From assembly GCF_027359595.1 (NCBI RefSeq), contig NZ_CP114783.1, forward strand, positions 248,001-312,000: a DNA stretch of 64,000 nucleotides, written 5' to 3'. Below, piece after piece: positions 1 through 8,212 of this stretch. Within the stretch, counting starts at the first letter, position 1. Every line of letters starts with the position of its first letter. The notes beneath the pieces were generated by a model. The model was not told where the DNA came from. It made no database searches and was given only the letters and a program-made list of their open reading frames with translations. The position numbers were made by a program, and so were the translations under genes. Source of the DNA: Prochlorococcus marinus str. MIT 0912. GTDB taxonomy: Bacteria; Cyanobacteriota; Cyanobacteriia; PCC-6307; Cyanobiaceae.

Positions 1-1
1 A

Positions 2-235
2 AACCTTAGAAAATTATATGTTGATAATAGAATACCTGGTTCAGATTATTATCGTCTTTCGAACTCGCAGGTAAAAGAATGCAGGACTCTTCTTGAAGGT
101 GATGGATCAAATAATTATTTTCAACCTTTTCTTAAGGGACCGCGTTTATTTATATTTTTTATGTTTTCTTGGTTTTTTGTAACGTACATTATTATTGAGT
201 TTGCTATAGATCCTATTCTCAGTCGTTTTAGTTAA
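2..235 (+). CDS. 3' end of an unidentified membrane protein
   Basis: An open frame runs in from the left edge and stops at TAA 233-235, giving about 77 C-terminal residues. The visible part is polar (NLRKLYVDNRIPG, then a charged stretch with one Cys) and is followed by a single hydrophobic segment (FIFFMFSWFFVTYIIIEFAI) and a short tail ending ILSRFS. This suggests a C-terminal membrane anchor. The family is not recognisable from the tail and the start lies outside the window. Confidence 0.55.
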   Translation, partial: NLRKLYVDNRIPGSDYYRLSNSQVKECRTLLEGDGSNNYFQPFLKGPRLFIFFMFSWFFVTYIIIEFAIDPILSRFS

Positions 236-334
236 GTCTTATTTTTTCTTAATAGATTAATGATTTATATAGAATGTTGAGTTCAAAAAATTGATTTCCT
301 TGTTAGATTAAGCAAATAATAAAGTGATAGTAGT

Positions 335-469
335 TTGAATTTATCTAGCTTTTTAATCTTAGTAGCAGTACCTTTTGTACTCTCTGCTGTTTTTTTTGGC
401 ACTAAAAATGGATTTTACAATAGCGATGACTATGAGGGAGATGGTTGTGCTCATGATGTTCAGAGATGA
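335..469 (+). CDS. Small single-span membrane protein, 44 aa
   Basis: A 44-codon frame with TTG start encodes one N-terminal transmembrane helix (NLSSFLILVAVPFVLSAVFF) followed by a polar acidic tail (GTKNGFYNSDDYEGDGCAH). The size and helix-then-soluble-tail layout are those of small thylakoid subunits of cyanobacterial complexes (NDH-1, photosystems), but I cannot assign it to a named subunit. The start codon is inferred: no ATG precedes the helix. It fills most of the gap between the flanking genes. Confidence 0.5.
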   Translation: MNLSSFLILVAVPFVLSAVFFGTKNGFYNSDDYEGDGCAHDVQR

Positions 470-512
470 TTATTATTTCTATAAGATCTTTAGTTGAAAA
501 TATTAATATGAA

Positions 513-794
513 TTAATTATTTGAATTTTTGATGCATGTCCATTTGCTATCAAATTGCCAGACAGGCTTATAAATTTCATTTTCAATTTTTTTTCCGGCT
601 TCCATACACATCTTTTCGGACCCCATAGGAATAGCAAATAATGATGGACTTGTGATTCCACTTACTTGTGGTTTTCCTCCAGGTCCTTGCCTATAGCTAC
701 CTATTACTAACCAGTAATCTGCTTTAGCCTTTCCTTGTACCCCAGCTATGAAAGTTAGTGTAAGAACTACCAAGAATATAATTTTTTTTTTCAT
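513..794 (-). CDS. Small secreted protein, 93 aa, unknown function
   Basis: The N terminus is a textbook signal peptide: KKK, then a hydrophobic core (IIFLVVLTLTFIAG), then a likely cleavage after AKA near residue 25. The mature part of about 68 residues begins DYWLVIGSYR and has two cysteines (C63, C87) that could form a disulfide in the periplasm or lumen. It is divergent from uppP. No family is recognised. Confidence 0.65.
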   Translation of the reverse strand: MKKKIIFLVVLTLTFIAGVQGKAKADYWLVIGSYRQGPGGKPQVSGITSPSLFAIPMGSEKMCMEAGKKIENEIYKPVWQFDSKWTCIKNSNN

Positions 795-881
795 GATTTA
801 TTTTTATTTTTTAAATCATATCTATAATAATTGAAAATTTCTATAAATTTATCGAGCTTCTTTTTTTATTATTTTCCAAAT

Positions 882-1721
882 ATGCCTGAAGTAATTAGTC
901 CTTATGTAATTATTTGCATTAAATCATTTTTCTTAGGCATTATTCAAGGTTTAACTGAGTTTTTTCCCATTAGCAGTACAGCTCATTTAAAAGTTATACC
1001 CTATTTTTTTGGATGGAATGATCCGGGTGTGTCTTTTTCCGCTTCTATACAATTAGGAAGCGCAGTTGCCATTATTTATTATTTTAGAAATCAAATTAGT
1101 TTAATTATTGATTCCTTTTTTTCAATTTTTAATCATCATAACTTTTTCAAAGATGATAATACCAGACTTTCTACTTATATCTTTATAGCCAGCATTCCAA
1201 TATTTACTCTGGGTTTACTTATCAAAGCATATTGGCCTAATTACTCTGATTCGAATTTCAGAGGCTTGTTTTCCATAGCTTTAACTTCCATTTTTATGGC
1301 GGTATTGCTAGCTCTTTCAGAAGTTTATGGCAATAGAAAAAAAATATTTAGGGAGATTAATATAAAAGATGTGATTTTTTTAGGCTTTGCCCAATCTCTA
1401 GCTATATTTCCTGGAGTTTCTAGATCTGGAATTACGCTGACCGCAGCATTGTTTTCTGGTATTGAAAGGAAAACAGCAGCTAGACTATCTTTTCTAGTAG
1501 GTATTCCAGCGATATCATTATCAGGACTTATTGAATTGGTTACTTTGTTTAGAACGTTATCTATAATAGATATTTTACCTATAATTGTTGGGATTATATC
1601 ATCATTCTTTTCTTCAATATTTGCTATTGACTTGTTTCTTAAGTTTTTAGCTAAAAATAATACTTTTGTTTTTGTTTATTATCGTTTGGTTTTTGGTATT
1701 TTTATCATAGCAACTTTATAA
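882..1721 (+). CDS. uppP: Undecaprenyl-diphosphatase UppP (BacA)
   Basis: This integral membrane enzyme removes a phosphate from undecaprenyl diphosphate, regenerating the lipid carrier for peptidoglycan and other envelope glycans. Both active-site signatures are present: GLTEFFPISSTAHL at about residues 23-36 and GVSRSG at about 178-183, within a multi-span hydrophobic protein of 279 residues, normal for the family. The frame is open upstream to an ATG at 831, but the extra 17 residues are not family-like, so I take the ATG at 882 (MPEVISPY). Confidence 0.92.
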   Translation: MPEVISPYVIICIKSFFLGIIQGLTEFFPISSTAHLKVIPYFFGWNDPGVSFSASIQLGSAVAIIYYFRNQISLIIDSFFSIFNHHNFFKDDNTRLSTYIFIASIPIFTLGLLIKAYWPNYSDSNFRGLFSIALTSIFMAVLLALSEVYGNRKKIFREINIKDVIFLGFAQSLAIFPGVSRSGITLTAALFSGIERKTAARLSFLVGIPAISLSGLIELVTLFRTLSIIDILPIIVGIISSFFSSIFAIDLFLKFLAKNNTFVFVYYRLVFGIFIIATL

Positions 1722-1778
1722 ATTTTAGTTTTTATATTTATTAGATTAGTATTGGTTTATGACTTTTATTTTGTTTTA

Positions 1779-1937
1779 ATGAAATTTCTACCTGATTTAT
1801 TCATTGTATCTTTTGGTGAGATTGACATACCACCATATTTGTTTGCATTAATTATTTTTTTAACTCTTTTCGTTTTTTTAGCAGTTTTGATTAGTACAAC
1901 GAAATTAATCCAATCCTTAGTAAACGATTCTGATTAG
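1779..1937 (+). CDS. Small membrane protein, 52 aa
   Basis: A short frame 57 bases downstream of uppP in the same direction, possibly co-transcribed. It has a hydrophobic central helix (YLFALIIFLTLFVFLAVLI) and a polar tail ending VNDSD. I prefer the ATG at 1779 (MKFLPDLF) to the in-frame TTG at 1752. No family is recognised. Confidence 0.45.
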   Translation: MKFLPDLFIVSFGEIDIPPYLFALIIFLTLFVFLAVLISTTKLIQSLVNDSD

Positions 1938-1953
1938 TAGCACATCGATATTA

Positions 1954-2027
1954 TCGGAACGGCGGGATTTGAACCCACGACCCCCACTACCCCAAAGTGG
2001 TGCGCTACCAAGCTGCGCTACGTCCCG
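1954..2027 (-). tRNA. tRNA-Pro(GGG)
   Basis: On the minus strand the sequence folds into a full cloverleaf. The acceptor stem CGGGACG pairs with CGTTCCG with one G-U, and the discriminator is A. The D arm contains AGCTTGGTA. The anticodon stem CCACT/AGTGG encloses loop TTGGGGT, giving anticodon GGG for proline. The T arm is CGTGGGTTCAAATCCCGC-like. The 3' CCA is not encoded. Confidence 0.95.
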
Positions 2028-2061
2028 TATTTTTAAATTATCATAACGTATTCCTTATGGT

Positions 2062-2394
2062 TTAAATTTTTGATGATTTGCATTTAATTCTTTTTCTAGA
2101 TTTTTTATATATTCGTCTAATGAGTGAATTCCTATTTTCATTAGAATAACCATGAATACTTAGTCTTTTAGCCATTAATCGTAGTTCGTGGATATTCATC
2201 TTTGAGAGTCTTAATTCAATATCTTTTTGCCAGGCTTCTCCTTCGTTTGGCAATGTTTCATTATGCTGGGTTGCTTCAAATGTATAGATTAACTCAGCAA
2301 AGTATTCAGGAATAATTACAATTAATATAGCAAGAATGTTATATAAATTTATTCGTGCTCTTTCTATATTTTCTTCTAATTTATTATTTTTCAT
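2062..2394 (-). CDS. Membrane-anchored protein with SAP/HeH-like C terminus, 110 aa
   Basis: Residues about 17-36 are a single hydrophobic helix (LYNILAILIVIIPEYFAELI). Around residues 65-92 the pattern MNIHELRLMAKRLSIHGYS followed by a second basic helix (NSLIRRI) resembles the helix-extended-helix of SAP or Rho-N type nucleic-acid-binding motifs, and the tail is strongly basic (KKSRKRIKCKSSK). The combination suggests a small membrane-tethered nucleic-acid-binding protein. That function is inference only. Confidence 0.6.
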   Translation of the reverse strand: MKNNKLEENIERARINLYNILAILIVIIPEYFAELIYTFEATQHNETLPNEGEAWQKDIELRLSKMNIHELRLMAKRLSIHGYSNENRNSLIRRIYKKSRKRIKCKSSKI

Positions 2395-2432
2395 ATGCTT
2401 AAAGCTAATAATTTGAGATAAGACTATTTTAT

Positions 2433-2597
2433 TTAGCTTGTATAAGGTAATTCGCTATTTAACGAACTATCCATCCATTGAATTGTATTCTCTTGCTCGA
2501 TTTTAGGAGATTTAAAACTAAACACTAAGAAAAATACTAATAACAATGTAGCTAATATTATTAGCAAAACGGTTTTATCTGGTAATTGATCATTCAT
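2433..2597 (-). CDS. Small membrane protein, 54 aa, coupled to msrA
   Basis: The ATG overlaps the msrA stop codon by one base (TAATG on the minus strand), a classic translational-coupling arrangement. The product has a short polar N terminus (MNDQLPDK), one transmembrane helix (TVLLIILATLLLVFFLVFSF) and a polar C-terminal tail. No family is recognised. The overlap supports it being a real gene. Confidence 0.55.
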   Translation of the reverse strand: MNDQLPDKTVLLIILATLLLVFFLVFSFKSPKIEQENTIQWMDSSLNSELPYTS

Positions 2598-3346
2598 TAT
2601 AAATTTGATTCAATAGGTGTATTCTCACCTCTCAGAATACAATGAGTTATATCCCAATTATAGTAAGACCATATATTTTTATTTAGTTTGAAATTAGCCC
2701 CTTTGAAATCTTTGAATTCTACCTTTGTTGGCATGGCTGAACAATATGGTCTGCTTCCAGGCTTGGCTAAATATTGTTGATGATAATCCTCGGCAAAATA
2801 GAATTTTATATCTTTATCTATATCAGTTGTGATTTCACCAAATCCTTTCTTTTGTAGATCTTTTTGATAGCTATTTTTGCTTTCAATGGCTTTACTTAGT
2901 TGATCATTGCTTGTTGTATAAATCACGGATCTATATTGGCTTCCACTATCGTTTCCCTGACGATTCCCTTGTGTTGGATCATGACATTCCCAAAATAATT
3001 TTAATAAGTCGCTAAGGTCAACTTTATTTTTATTCCAGACAACTCTTACTACTTCGGCATGGCCTGTGAGGCCAGAACAGACCTCTCTATAGCTAGGGTT
3101 GTCTTTTTCTCCACCAGCATATCCTACGGCAGTGGTGACCACACCTGGCAGCCTCCAGAAGCCTTTTTCAGCCCCCCAAAAGCAACCGCATCCAAAAAGT
3201 ATTTCTTCCTCATTATCTTTTAGTTTCGCTGATAAATCATTTTTTAATATTGTATGTAGCACTTTCTTATTTAATTTTTCTGTACTTTTTTCAGAATATA
3301 TCCTATCAATTATAAATGTTAAATTTTCAATTATTTTCTTAATCAT
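2597..3346 (-). CDS. msrA: Peptide-methionine (S)-S-oxide reductase MsrA
   Basis: MsrA reduces the S epimer of methionine sulfoxide in oxidised proteins, a common defence in oxygenic phototrophs. The catalytic motif GCFWG is at residues 54-58 (C55), and GYAGG, TGHAEVV and YRSVIY follow in the usual order. At 249 residues it is longer than typical bacterial MsrA, with about 50 residues before the catalytic motif and an extra C-terminal segment. A 54-aa membrane-protein gene is translationally coupled at its 3' end. Confidence 0.93.
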   Translation of the reverse strand: MIKKIIENLTFIIDRIYSEKSTEKLNKKVLHTILKNDLSAKLKDNEEEILFGCGCFWGAEKGFWRLPGVVTTAVGYAGGEKDNPSYREVCSGLTGHAEVVRVVWNKNKVDLSDLLKLFWECHDPTQGNRQGNDSGSQYRSVIYTTSNDQLSKAIESKNSYQKDLQKKGFGEITTDIDKDIKFYFAEDYHQQYLAKPGSRPYCSAMPTKVEFKDFKGANFKLNKNIWSYYNWDITHCILRGENTPIESNL

Positions 3347-3350
3347 AATT

Positions 3351-3596
3351 TTAATTTATAGTTTCAATTTTTATGTGATTGATTAAGGTGGTAACAAATG
3401 CAAACAATAAGAAAGGGAGACTTAATACAAGGATTAGGCCTACTCCTAAAAGTGCAAAAATCGGTCTTGATGAGCCCATGAGTGCAAGACCAGCAGCAAG
3501 ACTTACAAAAATTACACCCATCCATGCAAGGATTTGAATGTAAATATCACCAAATGAAAGGTCACAATCAAGTTTATATTTTGTTAGAGCGCTCAT
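3351..3596 (-). CDS. Two-helix membrane protein, 81 aa
   Basis: A short polar N terminus (MSALTKYKLDCDLSFGD) precedes two hydrophobic helices (about residues 22-43 and 45-71). It sits 4 bases upstream of msrA on the same strand, so the two are probably co-transcribed with the coupled 54-aa gene. Function unknown. Confidence 0.6.
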   Translation of the reverse strand: MSALTKYKLDCDLSFGDIYIQILAWMGVIFVSLAAGLALMGSSRPIFALLGVGLILVLSLPFLLFAFVTTLINHIKIETIN

Positions 3597-3686
3597 GATT
3601 TCATAACTATTTATATGACCATAATTGTTTTTATATCTTATATCTAAATTAGGATGAATTGATTAAAAAATATTAATAAGTAATGA

Positions 3687-5438
3687 TTAATCATTTGATT
3701 GAATTTGCTCTTTAGCTTTTTCTCTTTCCCACATGCTTTTATACAACCCATCTTTGTTAATTAAGACTTGATGAGTTCCCTCCTGTACGATTCTCCCTTC
3801 GTTCATTACTAATATTCGATCACATGAAGCGGCTGCTGATAGTTGATGACTGATCATCAAAACAGTCTTATTATGCTGTTTCTTTATTGTTTGAAGTATT
3901 GCAGCAGCGGTTTTGTTGTCCACGCTTGCTAATGCATCATCAAGAACAATTATTTTTGAATCAACTAATAAAGCTCTGCTGAGGGCGGTTCGCTGCCTTT
4001 GTCCGCCACTGAGAGTTATCCCTCTTTCTCCAACAAGTGTTTTAAAACCGTCTGGAAAACCTTTTATATCATCTGTCATTCGGGCTTCATAAGCTGATTC
4101 TTTAACTTTCGATATTGAAGCTTCTGGGTTCCCATACCTTATGTTGTCTGAAAGAGTTTCTGTAAAAAGATATCCTTCTTGAGGGACTAAAGCGATATTG
4201 CTTCTTAGCTCCTCTAGCTTTATATCAGTTACATCATTATCGTCTAAAAATAAGGTCCCTTCATTGATATTTATCATCCTACCTAAAGCTCTTGCTAAAG
4301 TTGTTTTACCGCAACCCACAGGTCCAACTAATGCAACTATTTCTCCAGGAATTATTCTGAAAGAAATATCGTCAAGTATTTTTCTTGGAGAATCTTCATA
4401 TTTTATTGTTAAATTTCTTGCTTCTAATTTGCCTGAAATTGGCTTAGATATATTGACAGTCTTGACTTTGTCTTTGATTGTCGGTTCATGATTTAATATC
4501 TCTTCTACTCTTTCTAAGCTTACTTGTCCTAATTGAAAAGTATTTAGTGTGAATCCCAATAAGGCTGTTGGAAAAACCAGTCTTTCTACATAAAGAATTA
4601 ATGCTACTAAGCCTCCAACAGTAAGAGTTCCGTTACTTAGTTGCCCACTACCAATTGCTATTAGTAAAAGCAAAGAGATTGATGATAAACCTTGAAGTAG
4701 TGGGAATAAAGTGCTTGCAGTTCTTGCAAGGTTAATAGCAGCATCTCTATATCTAATATTTAATTTCTTAAAAGCTTCTTGTTCAGCTTGTTCTTGACCA
4801 TAAATTTTAATGGCACTGATACCAGATAGATCTTCCTGTATTAGTTCACTTAATTCTGATAAAGCTTTTTGTTGCCGCTTTCTTTGTTTGACCATTCTTC
4901 CACCGAACAATCCAACGGTGCCAAGTAAAACTGGATATACGGATATGGCAAAAAATGTTAAAAGTGGATCGATTGACAGCATCGCTGGCAATGTGAATGT
5001 GTATGCCAAAAAGGTGTTTGTAAGACTAAGAACTGTAAAACCAAGCAATCTTCTTATGTTTTCTAAATCGCTGGTAGCTCTTGTTATGACTTCTCCAGTC
5101 CCTATTGTTTGAACCCATCCAGGGTCTTGCTCCAACATGCGGTCAAATAATTTTTGTCTTAATGAGACTTCTACTTGTCTGCCAACACCAAATACCAGTT
5201 GCCGAGATATCAACCTTGCCCCTCCCATTATTGTTGCCAACAGTATTAACCATGTCGACTTATTCAAGACATATGAAAATGTAAATCCTTCTTTTAGATC
5301 ATCAACGATATTTCTAACTTCCATTGGAATAGCAACACTTAAAATATTTACGAAAATCAGACAGAGAGCACCTGTTATTAACTCACTCTTGTGAGGTCTT
5401 AAATAGTTTTTTATTAGATCTAGTCTTAATGCAGCCAT
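3687..5438 (-). CDS. ABC exporter, fused permease and ATPase (MsbA/MdlA-like)
   Basis: A half-transporter with an N-terminal six-helix exporter domain (about residues 1-310) and a C-terminal nucleotide-binding domain. The latter shows Walker A GPVGCGKTT (372-380), Q-loop LVPQEGYLF, signature LSGGQ (476-480), Walker B IIVLD (496-500) and an H-loop MISHQL. The residue after Walker B is Asp (D501) instead of the usual catalytic Glu, as in one half of heterodimeric exporters such as MdlA. No partner subunit is adjacent. The substrate cannot be told; lipid, peptide or drug export are typical for the family. Confidence 0.85.
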   Translation of the reverse strand: MAALRLDLIKNYLRPHKSELITGALCLIFVNILSVAIPMEVRNIVDDLKEGFTFSYVLNKSTWLILLATIMGGARLISRQLVFGVGRQVEVSLRQKLFDRMLEQDPGWVQTIGTGEVITRATSDLENIRRLLGFTVLSLTNTFLAYTFTLPAMLSIDPLLTFFAISVYPVLLGTVGLFGGRMVKQRKRQQKALSELSELIQEDLSGISAIKIYGQEQAEQEAFKKLNIRYRDAAINLARTASTLFPLLQGLSSISLLLLIAIGSGQLSNGTLTVGGLVALILYVERLVFPTALLGFTLNTFQLGQVSLERVEEILNHEPTIKDKVKTVNISKPISGKLEARNLTIKYEDSPRKILDDISFRIIPGEIVALVGPVGCGKTTLARALGRMININEGTLFLDDNDVTDIKLEELRSNIALVPQEGYLFTETLSDNIRYGNPEASISKVKESAYEARMTDDIKGFPDGFKTLVGERGITLSGGQRQRTALSRALLVDSKIIVLDDALASVDNKTAAAILQTIKKQHNKTVLMISHQLSAAASCDRILVMNEGRIVQEGTHQVLINKDGLYKSMWEREKAKEQIQSND

Positions 5439-5512
5439 TCTTTTATTAATATGCCCTTTAACCTAGGCAATATAAACCCATGGACGTGAGCAAAATCCAA
5501 TTTATCTAATTT

Positions 5513-5824
5513 ATGAACGAGGCTCAAAATCATCCGCTGTATTCAACAGATCGTGAGAATCTTGATCGTTTATGTGCGATAGATTCCCCAACCCCTAACA
5601 ATTTTGTTGAATTAGCTAGATTAATAATTCGATATCAAGATTTCAGAGGTGCTGAGGATCTTAATTCTGACATGGAAAAACTATTAAAAAAGTGGAGCAT
5701 TAATCGAGATAAATTAGAGGCAATTACAAGAAAACTTTGGTCAGAGGGATTTCGTCCTACAAGTCATTCAAGTCCTGATAACGTTGGTTCTGGTTTTGAT
5801 ACGTCAGATTCTTCTCAATCTTAA
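5513..5824 (+). CDS. DUF3288 family protein
   Basis: A 103-residue soluble protein carrying the cyanobacterial DUF3288 pattern: HPLYSTDRENLDRL, then PTPNNFVELARLIIRY, then a WSINRDKLEAITRKLW segment. The family is restricted to cyanobacteria and its function is unknown. The Ser-rich tail (about residues 87-103) looks disordered. It is divergent from the ABC exporter and followed by an intrinsic-terminator-like hairpin. Confidence 0.8.
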   Translation: MNEAQNHPLYSTDRENLDRLCAIDSPTPNNFVELARLIIRYQDFRGAEDLNSDMEKLLKKWSINRDKLEAITRKLWSEGFRPTSHSSPDNVGSGFDTSDSSQS

Positions 5825-5898
5825 TGTTAGGAAATTATTTTTTTATTTAAACAACTTCTATAGTTGATATATTAATGATTAAGTTATAAAAAATATGC

Positions 5899-5929
5899 TG
5901 CCTGCAATGATTAGCATTCAGGCATTTTT
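5899..5929 (+). terminator. Intrinsic terminator between the DUF3288 gene and trpD
   Basis: TGCCTG (5899-5904) pairs with CAGGCA (5919-5924), with an inner AATG/CATT stem around loop ATTAG and one bulged C, directly followed by TTTTT. It ends only 7 bases before the trpD ATG. It most simply ends the DUF3288 transcript. I found no Trp-codon leader peptide that would make it an attenuator. Confidence 0.65.
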
Positions 5930-5936
5930 CTCATAA

Positions 5937-6974
5937 ATGACCTCATTAAATCCTATAAATTTTTCAGTAATTCTTGATTCACTTCTTTCAGCCAATGATT
6001 TAACAGAAGAGCAATGTAATTATTTAATGAATTCATGGCTTGAAAATAAAATTGAACCAGTTCAAACGGGGGCATTTTTAGCTGCATTCAGAGCAAAGGG
6101 GGTTTCTGGTGAAGAACTTTCTGCAATGGCAAAGATTCTTCAAGATGCCTCAATAACCCCATCAGATTTACCATCTTTTGATTTGGTTGATACATGTGGA
6201 ACTGGTGGAGATGGAGCTAACACATTCAATATTTCGACAGCAGTTGCTTTCGTTTCAGCAGCTTTAGGAGTAAAAATTGCTAAACATGGAAATCGAAGTG
6301 CAAGTGGAAAGGTTGGATCGGCTGACGTATTAGAAAATTTGGGATTGCCCTTGAATGTTTCCTCAGAACAAGTTGTTGAAGCTCTAAAGAATTTTGGTAT
6401 TACATTTCTTTTTGCTCCTTCTTGGCATCCTTCATTGGTAAATCTTGCTCCTTTAAGAAAAAGCTTAGGAGTTAGAACCATTTTTAATTTGCTCGGTCCA
6501 TTAGTTAATCCATTTAGACCAAAGTCTCAAGTTTTGGGAGTGGCAAAAGCTGATTTGCTTGATCCAATATCATTAGCCTTAAAAGGAATGGGGCTTAAAA
6601 GAGCTGTAGTTGTTCATGGGGCAGGTGGCCTTGATGAGGCTTCACTATCTGGGTCTAATCAATTTCGGTTCTTAGATAAAGATACTATTAGAACTGAAAT
6701 TATTAACCCTAGTGATCTTGGACTTACTGAAATCTCAAATGAATTCTTGAAAGGTGATGATTTAGAAACTAATTCTCAAATTTTAATGTCTTTACTTAAA
6801 GGAGAAGGAAATAATTATCACAAAGAAGTCGTGGCATTAAATACAGCCCTTGCTTTATGGGTATCGGGCTCTGAGGATGATTTATCTTTAGGTGTCAAAC
6901 GTTCATTAGATTGTTTGAATACAGATAAATCATGGCTCCTTTTTAAGCAGTTAAGAGATTTTTTAGCAACCTAA
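5937..6974 (+). CDS. trpD: Anthranilate phosphoribosyltransferase TrpD
   Basis: It transfers the phosphoribosyl group of PRPP to anthranilate, the second step of tryptophan synthesis. The signature DTCGTGGDG (residues 85-93) and the anthranilate/PRPP-binding stretch [18 protein letters not shown] are intact, and 345 residues is the family length. No other trp gene is adjacent, as expected for scattered cyanobacterial trp genes. There is no obvious Shine-Dalgarno before the ATG, which follows the terminator hairpin closely. Confidence 0.96.
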   Translation: MTSLNPINFSVILDSLLSANDLTEEQCNYLMNSWLENKIEPVQTGAFLAAFRAKGVSGEELSAMAKILQDASITPSDLPSFDLVDTCGTGGDGANTFNISTAVAFVSAALGVKIAKHGNRSASGKVGSADVLENLGLPLNVSSEQVVEALKNFGITFLFAPSWHPSLVNLAPLRKSLGVRTIFNLLGPLVNPFRPKSQVLGVAKADLLDPISLALKGMGLKRAVVVHGAGGLDEASLSGSNQFRFLDKDTIRTEIINPSDLGLTEISNEFLKGDDLETNSQILMSLLKGEGNNYHKEVVALNTALALWVSGSEDDLSLGVKRSLDCLNTDKSWLLFKQLRDFLAT

Positions 6975-7003
6975 TTATTTTAATCTGATCAACCGAATTT
7001 CTT

Positions 7004-8158
7004 ATGTTTTTCGATACTGATAGCTCTGCAATATTGTTACTAGAGGATGGGACCTATTTTGAAGGAATATCATTTGGTGCTGTAGGGACTATCTCTGGTG
7101 AAGTCGTATTCAATACTGGTATGACAGGATATCAGGAGGTCATAACTGATCCAAGTTATTATGGTCAGCTTATTACTTTTACCTACCCAGAGATTGGAAA
7201 TACTGGAATTAATTCTGACGATAATGAATCATCACATCCCTCAGTTAAAGGTGTAATAGCTCGTCAAATATCAAAAACTTCGAGTAACTGGAGACATGAA
7301 ATCTCTTTTGAAAAATGGTTGAAGGATGAAAATGTTGTTGGAATTCATGGAATAGATACAAGAGCACTCGTCAGACATTTAAGAGAGTCTGGTTCTTTGA
7401 ATGGAATTATTTCGTCTGAATCAAACTATTCAATAGCTGAATTATTTTCACTTATAAAAAAATCGCCTTCTATGAAGGGTTTGAATCTTGTTGATAAAGT
7501 AACAACAAAATGCTCTTTTAAAGTTAATTCAAGTTGTCGTGTTCCATTTGATAAGAGAATAATAAATATTCAAAAAATTCCATACAAAGTTGTCGCTATA
7601 GATTTTGGGATAAAGCAATCGATACTAGATCGATTAGTTGCTTATGGTTGTGAAGTAACTGTCTTGCCTGCAAATGCTTCACTATCCGATGTTTTATCTT
7701 TATCCCCTGAGGGCGTCTTTCTCTCTAATGGTCCCGGCGATCCATCCACAGTTGATAGTGGTATTAGACTTGCTAAAAATTTAATTGAATATGAAAAACT
7801 TCCTGTTTTTGGAATTTGTTTAGGCCACCAGATTCTTGGGTTAGCTCTTGGTGGAAAAACTTTTAAACTTTCCTATGGACATAGAGGACTAAATCATCCA
7901 TGTGGATTGAATGGAAAGGTTGAAATTACAAGTCAAAACCACGGTTTTGCTTTGACTTCAGAATCTTTGAATTCCGAAAAAATAAAAATCACCAAATTCA
8001 ACTTAAATGACCAAACAGTTGCCGCTATTTCTGTAATAGATAGGCCTTTCTTTGGTGTTCAATATCACCCCGAGGCAAGCCCTGGCCCCCATGATGCTGA
8101 CCATCATTTTAATCATTTCGTAACCTTAATAGAAGAACGAAGAAGAATCGTGGATTAA
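7004..8158 (+). CDS. carA: Carbamoyl-phosphate synthase small subunit CarA
   Basis: The glutaminase subunit that supplies ammonia to CarB for carbamoyl phosphate, feeding arginine and pyrimidine synthesis. It has an N-terminal CPSase domain ([14 protein letters not shown]) and a C-terminal class I glutamine amidotransferase domain with nucleophile C272 in GICLGHQ and the H355/E357 pair in QYHPEAS. Length (384) is normal. It lies 29 bases after trpD; carB is not in the window. Confidence 0.96.
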   Translation: MFFDTDSSAILLLEDGTYFEGISFGAVGTISGEVVFNTGMTGYQEVITDPSYYGQLITFTYPEIGNTGINSDDNESSHPSVKGVIARQISKTSSNWRHEISFEKWLKDENVVGIHGIDTRALVRHLRESGSLNGIISSESNYSIAELFSLIKKSPSMKGLNLVDKVTTKCSFKVNSSCRVPFDKRIINIQKIPYKVVAIDFGIKQSILDRLVAYGCEVTVLPANASLSDVLSLSPEGVFLSNGPGDPSTVDSGIRLAKNLIEYEKLPVFGICLGHQILGLALGGKTFKLSYGHRGLNHPCGLNGKVEITSQNHGFALTSESLNSEKIKITKFNLNDQTVAAISVIDRPFFGVQYHPEASPGPHDADHHFNHFVTLIEERRRIVD

Positions 8159-8197
8159 TTTGGTTTCTATCACTACACTTCCATCATGAAGTCATAG

Positions 8198-8212
8198 GGG
8201 ACTAATCCCATA
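8198..8212 (+). promoter_or_regulatory. Shine-Dalgarno in a small hairpin before an apparent ATA start
   Basis: AGGGGA (8196-8201) is a good Shine-Dalgarno match placed 8 bases before ATA 8210-8212. GGGA (8198-8201) can pair with TCCC (8206-8209) around loop CTAA, so the ribosome site could be partly masked right at the start. An in-frame ATG at 8186 is cut off by TAG at 8195-8197. Confidence 0.45.

Noticed and set aside
1941-1952. 12-mer CACATCGATATT shared with 33105-33116
   Set aside because: Contexts differ beyond 12 bases; a match this short is not convincing in 64 kb of AT-rich DNA and it does not flank a mobile element.
5825-5936. trp attenuator upstream of trpD
   Set aside because: The hairpin and T-tract are real, but there is no leader peptide with Trp codons and no alternative antiterminator pairing that I could find; a plain terminator for the upstream gene is simpler.
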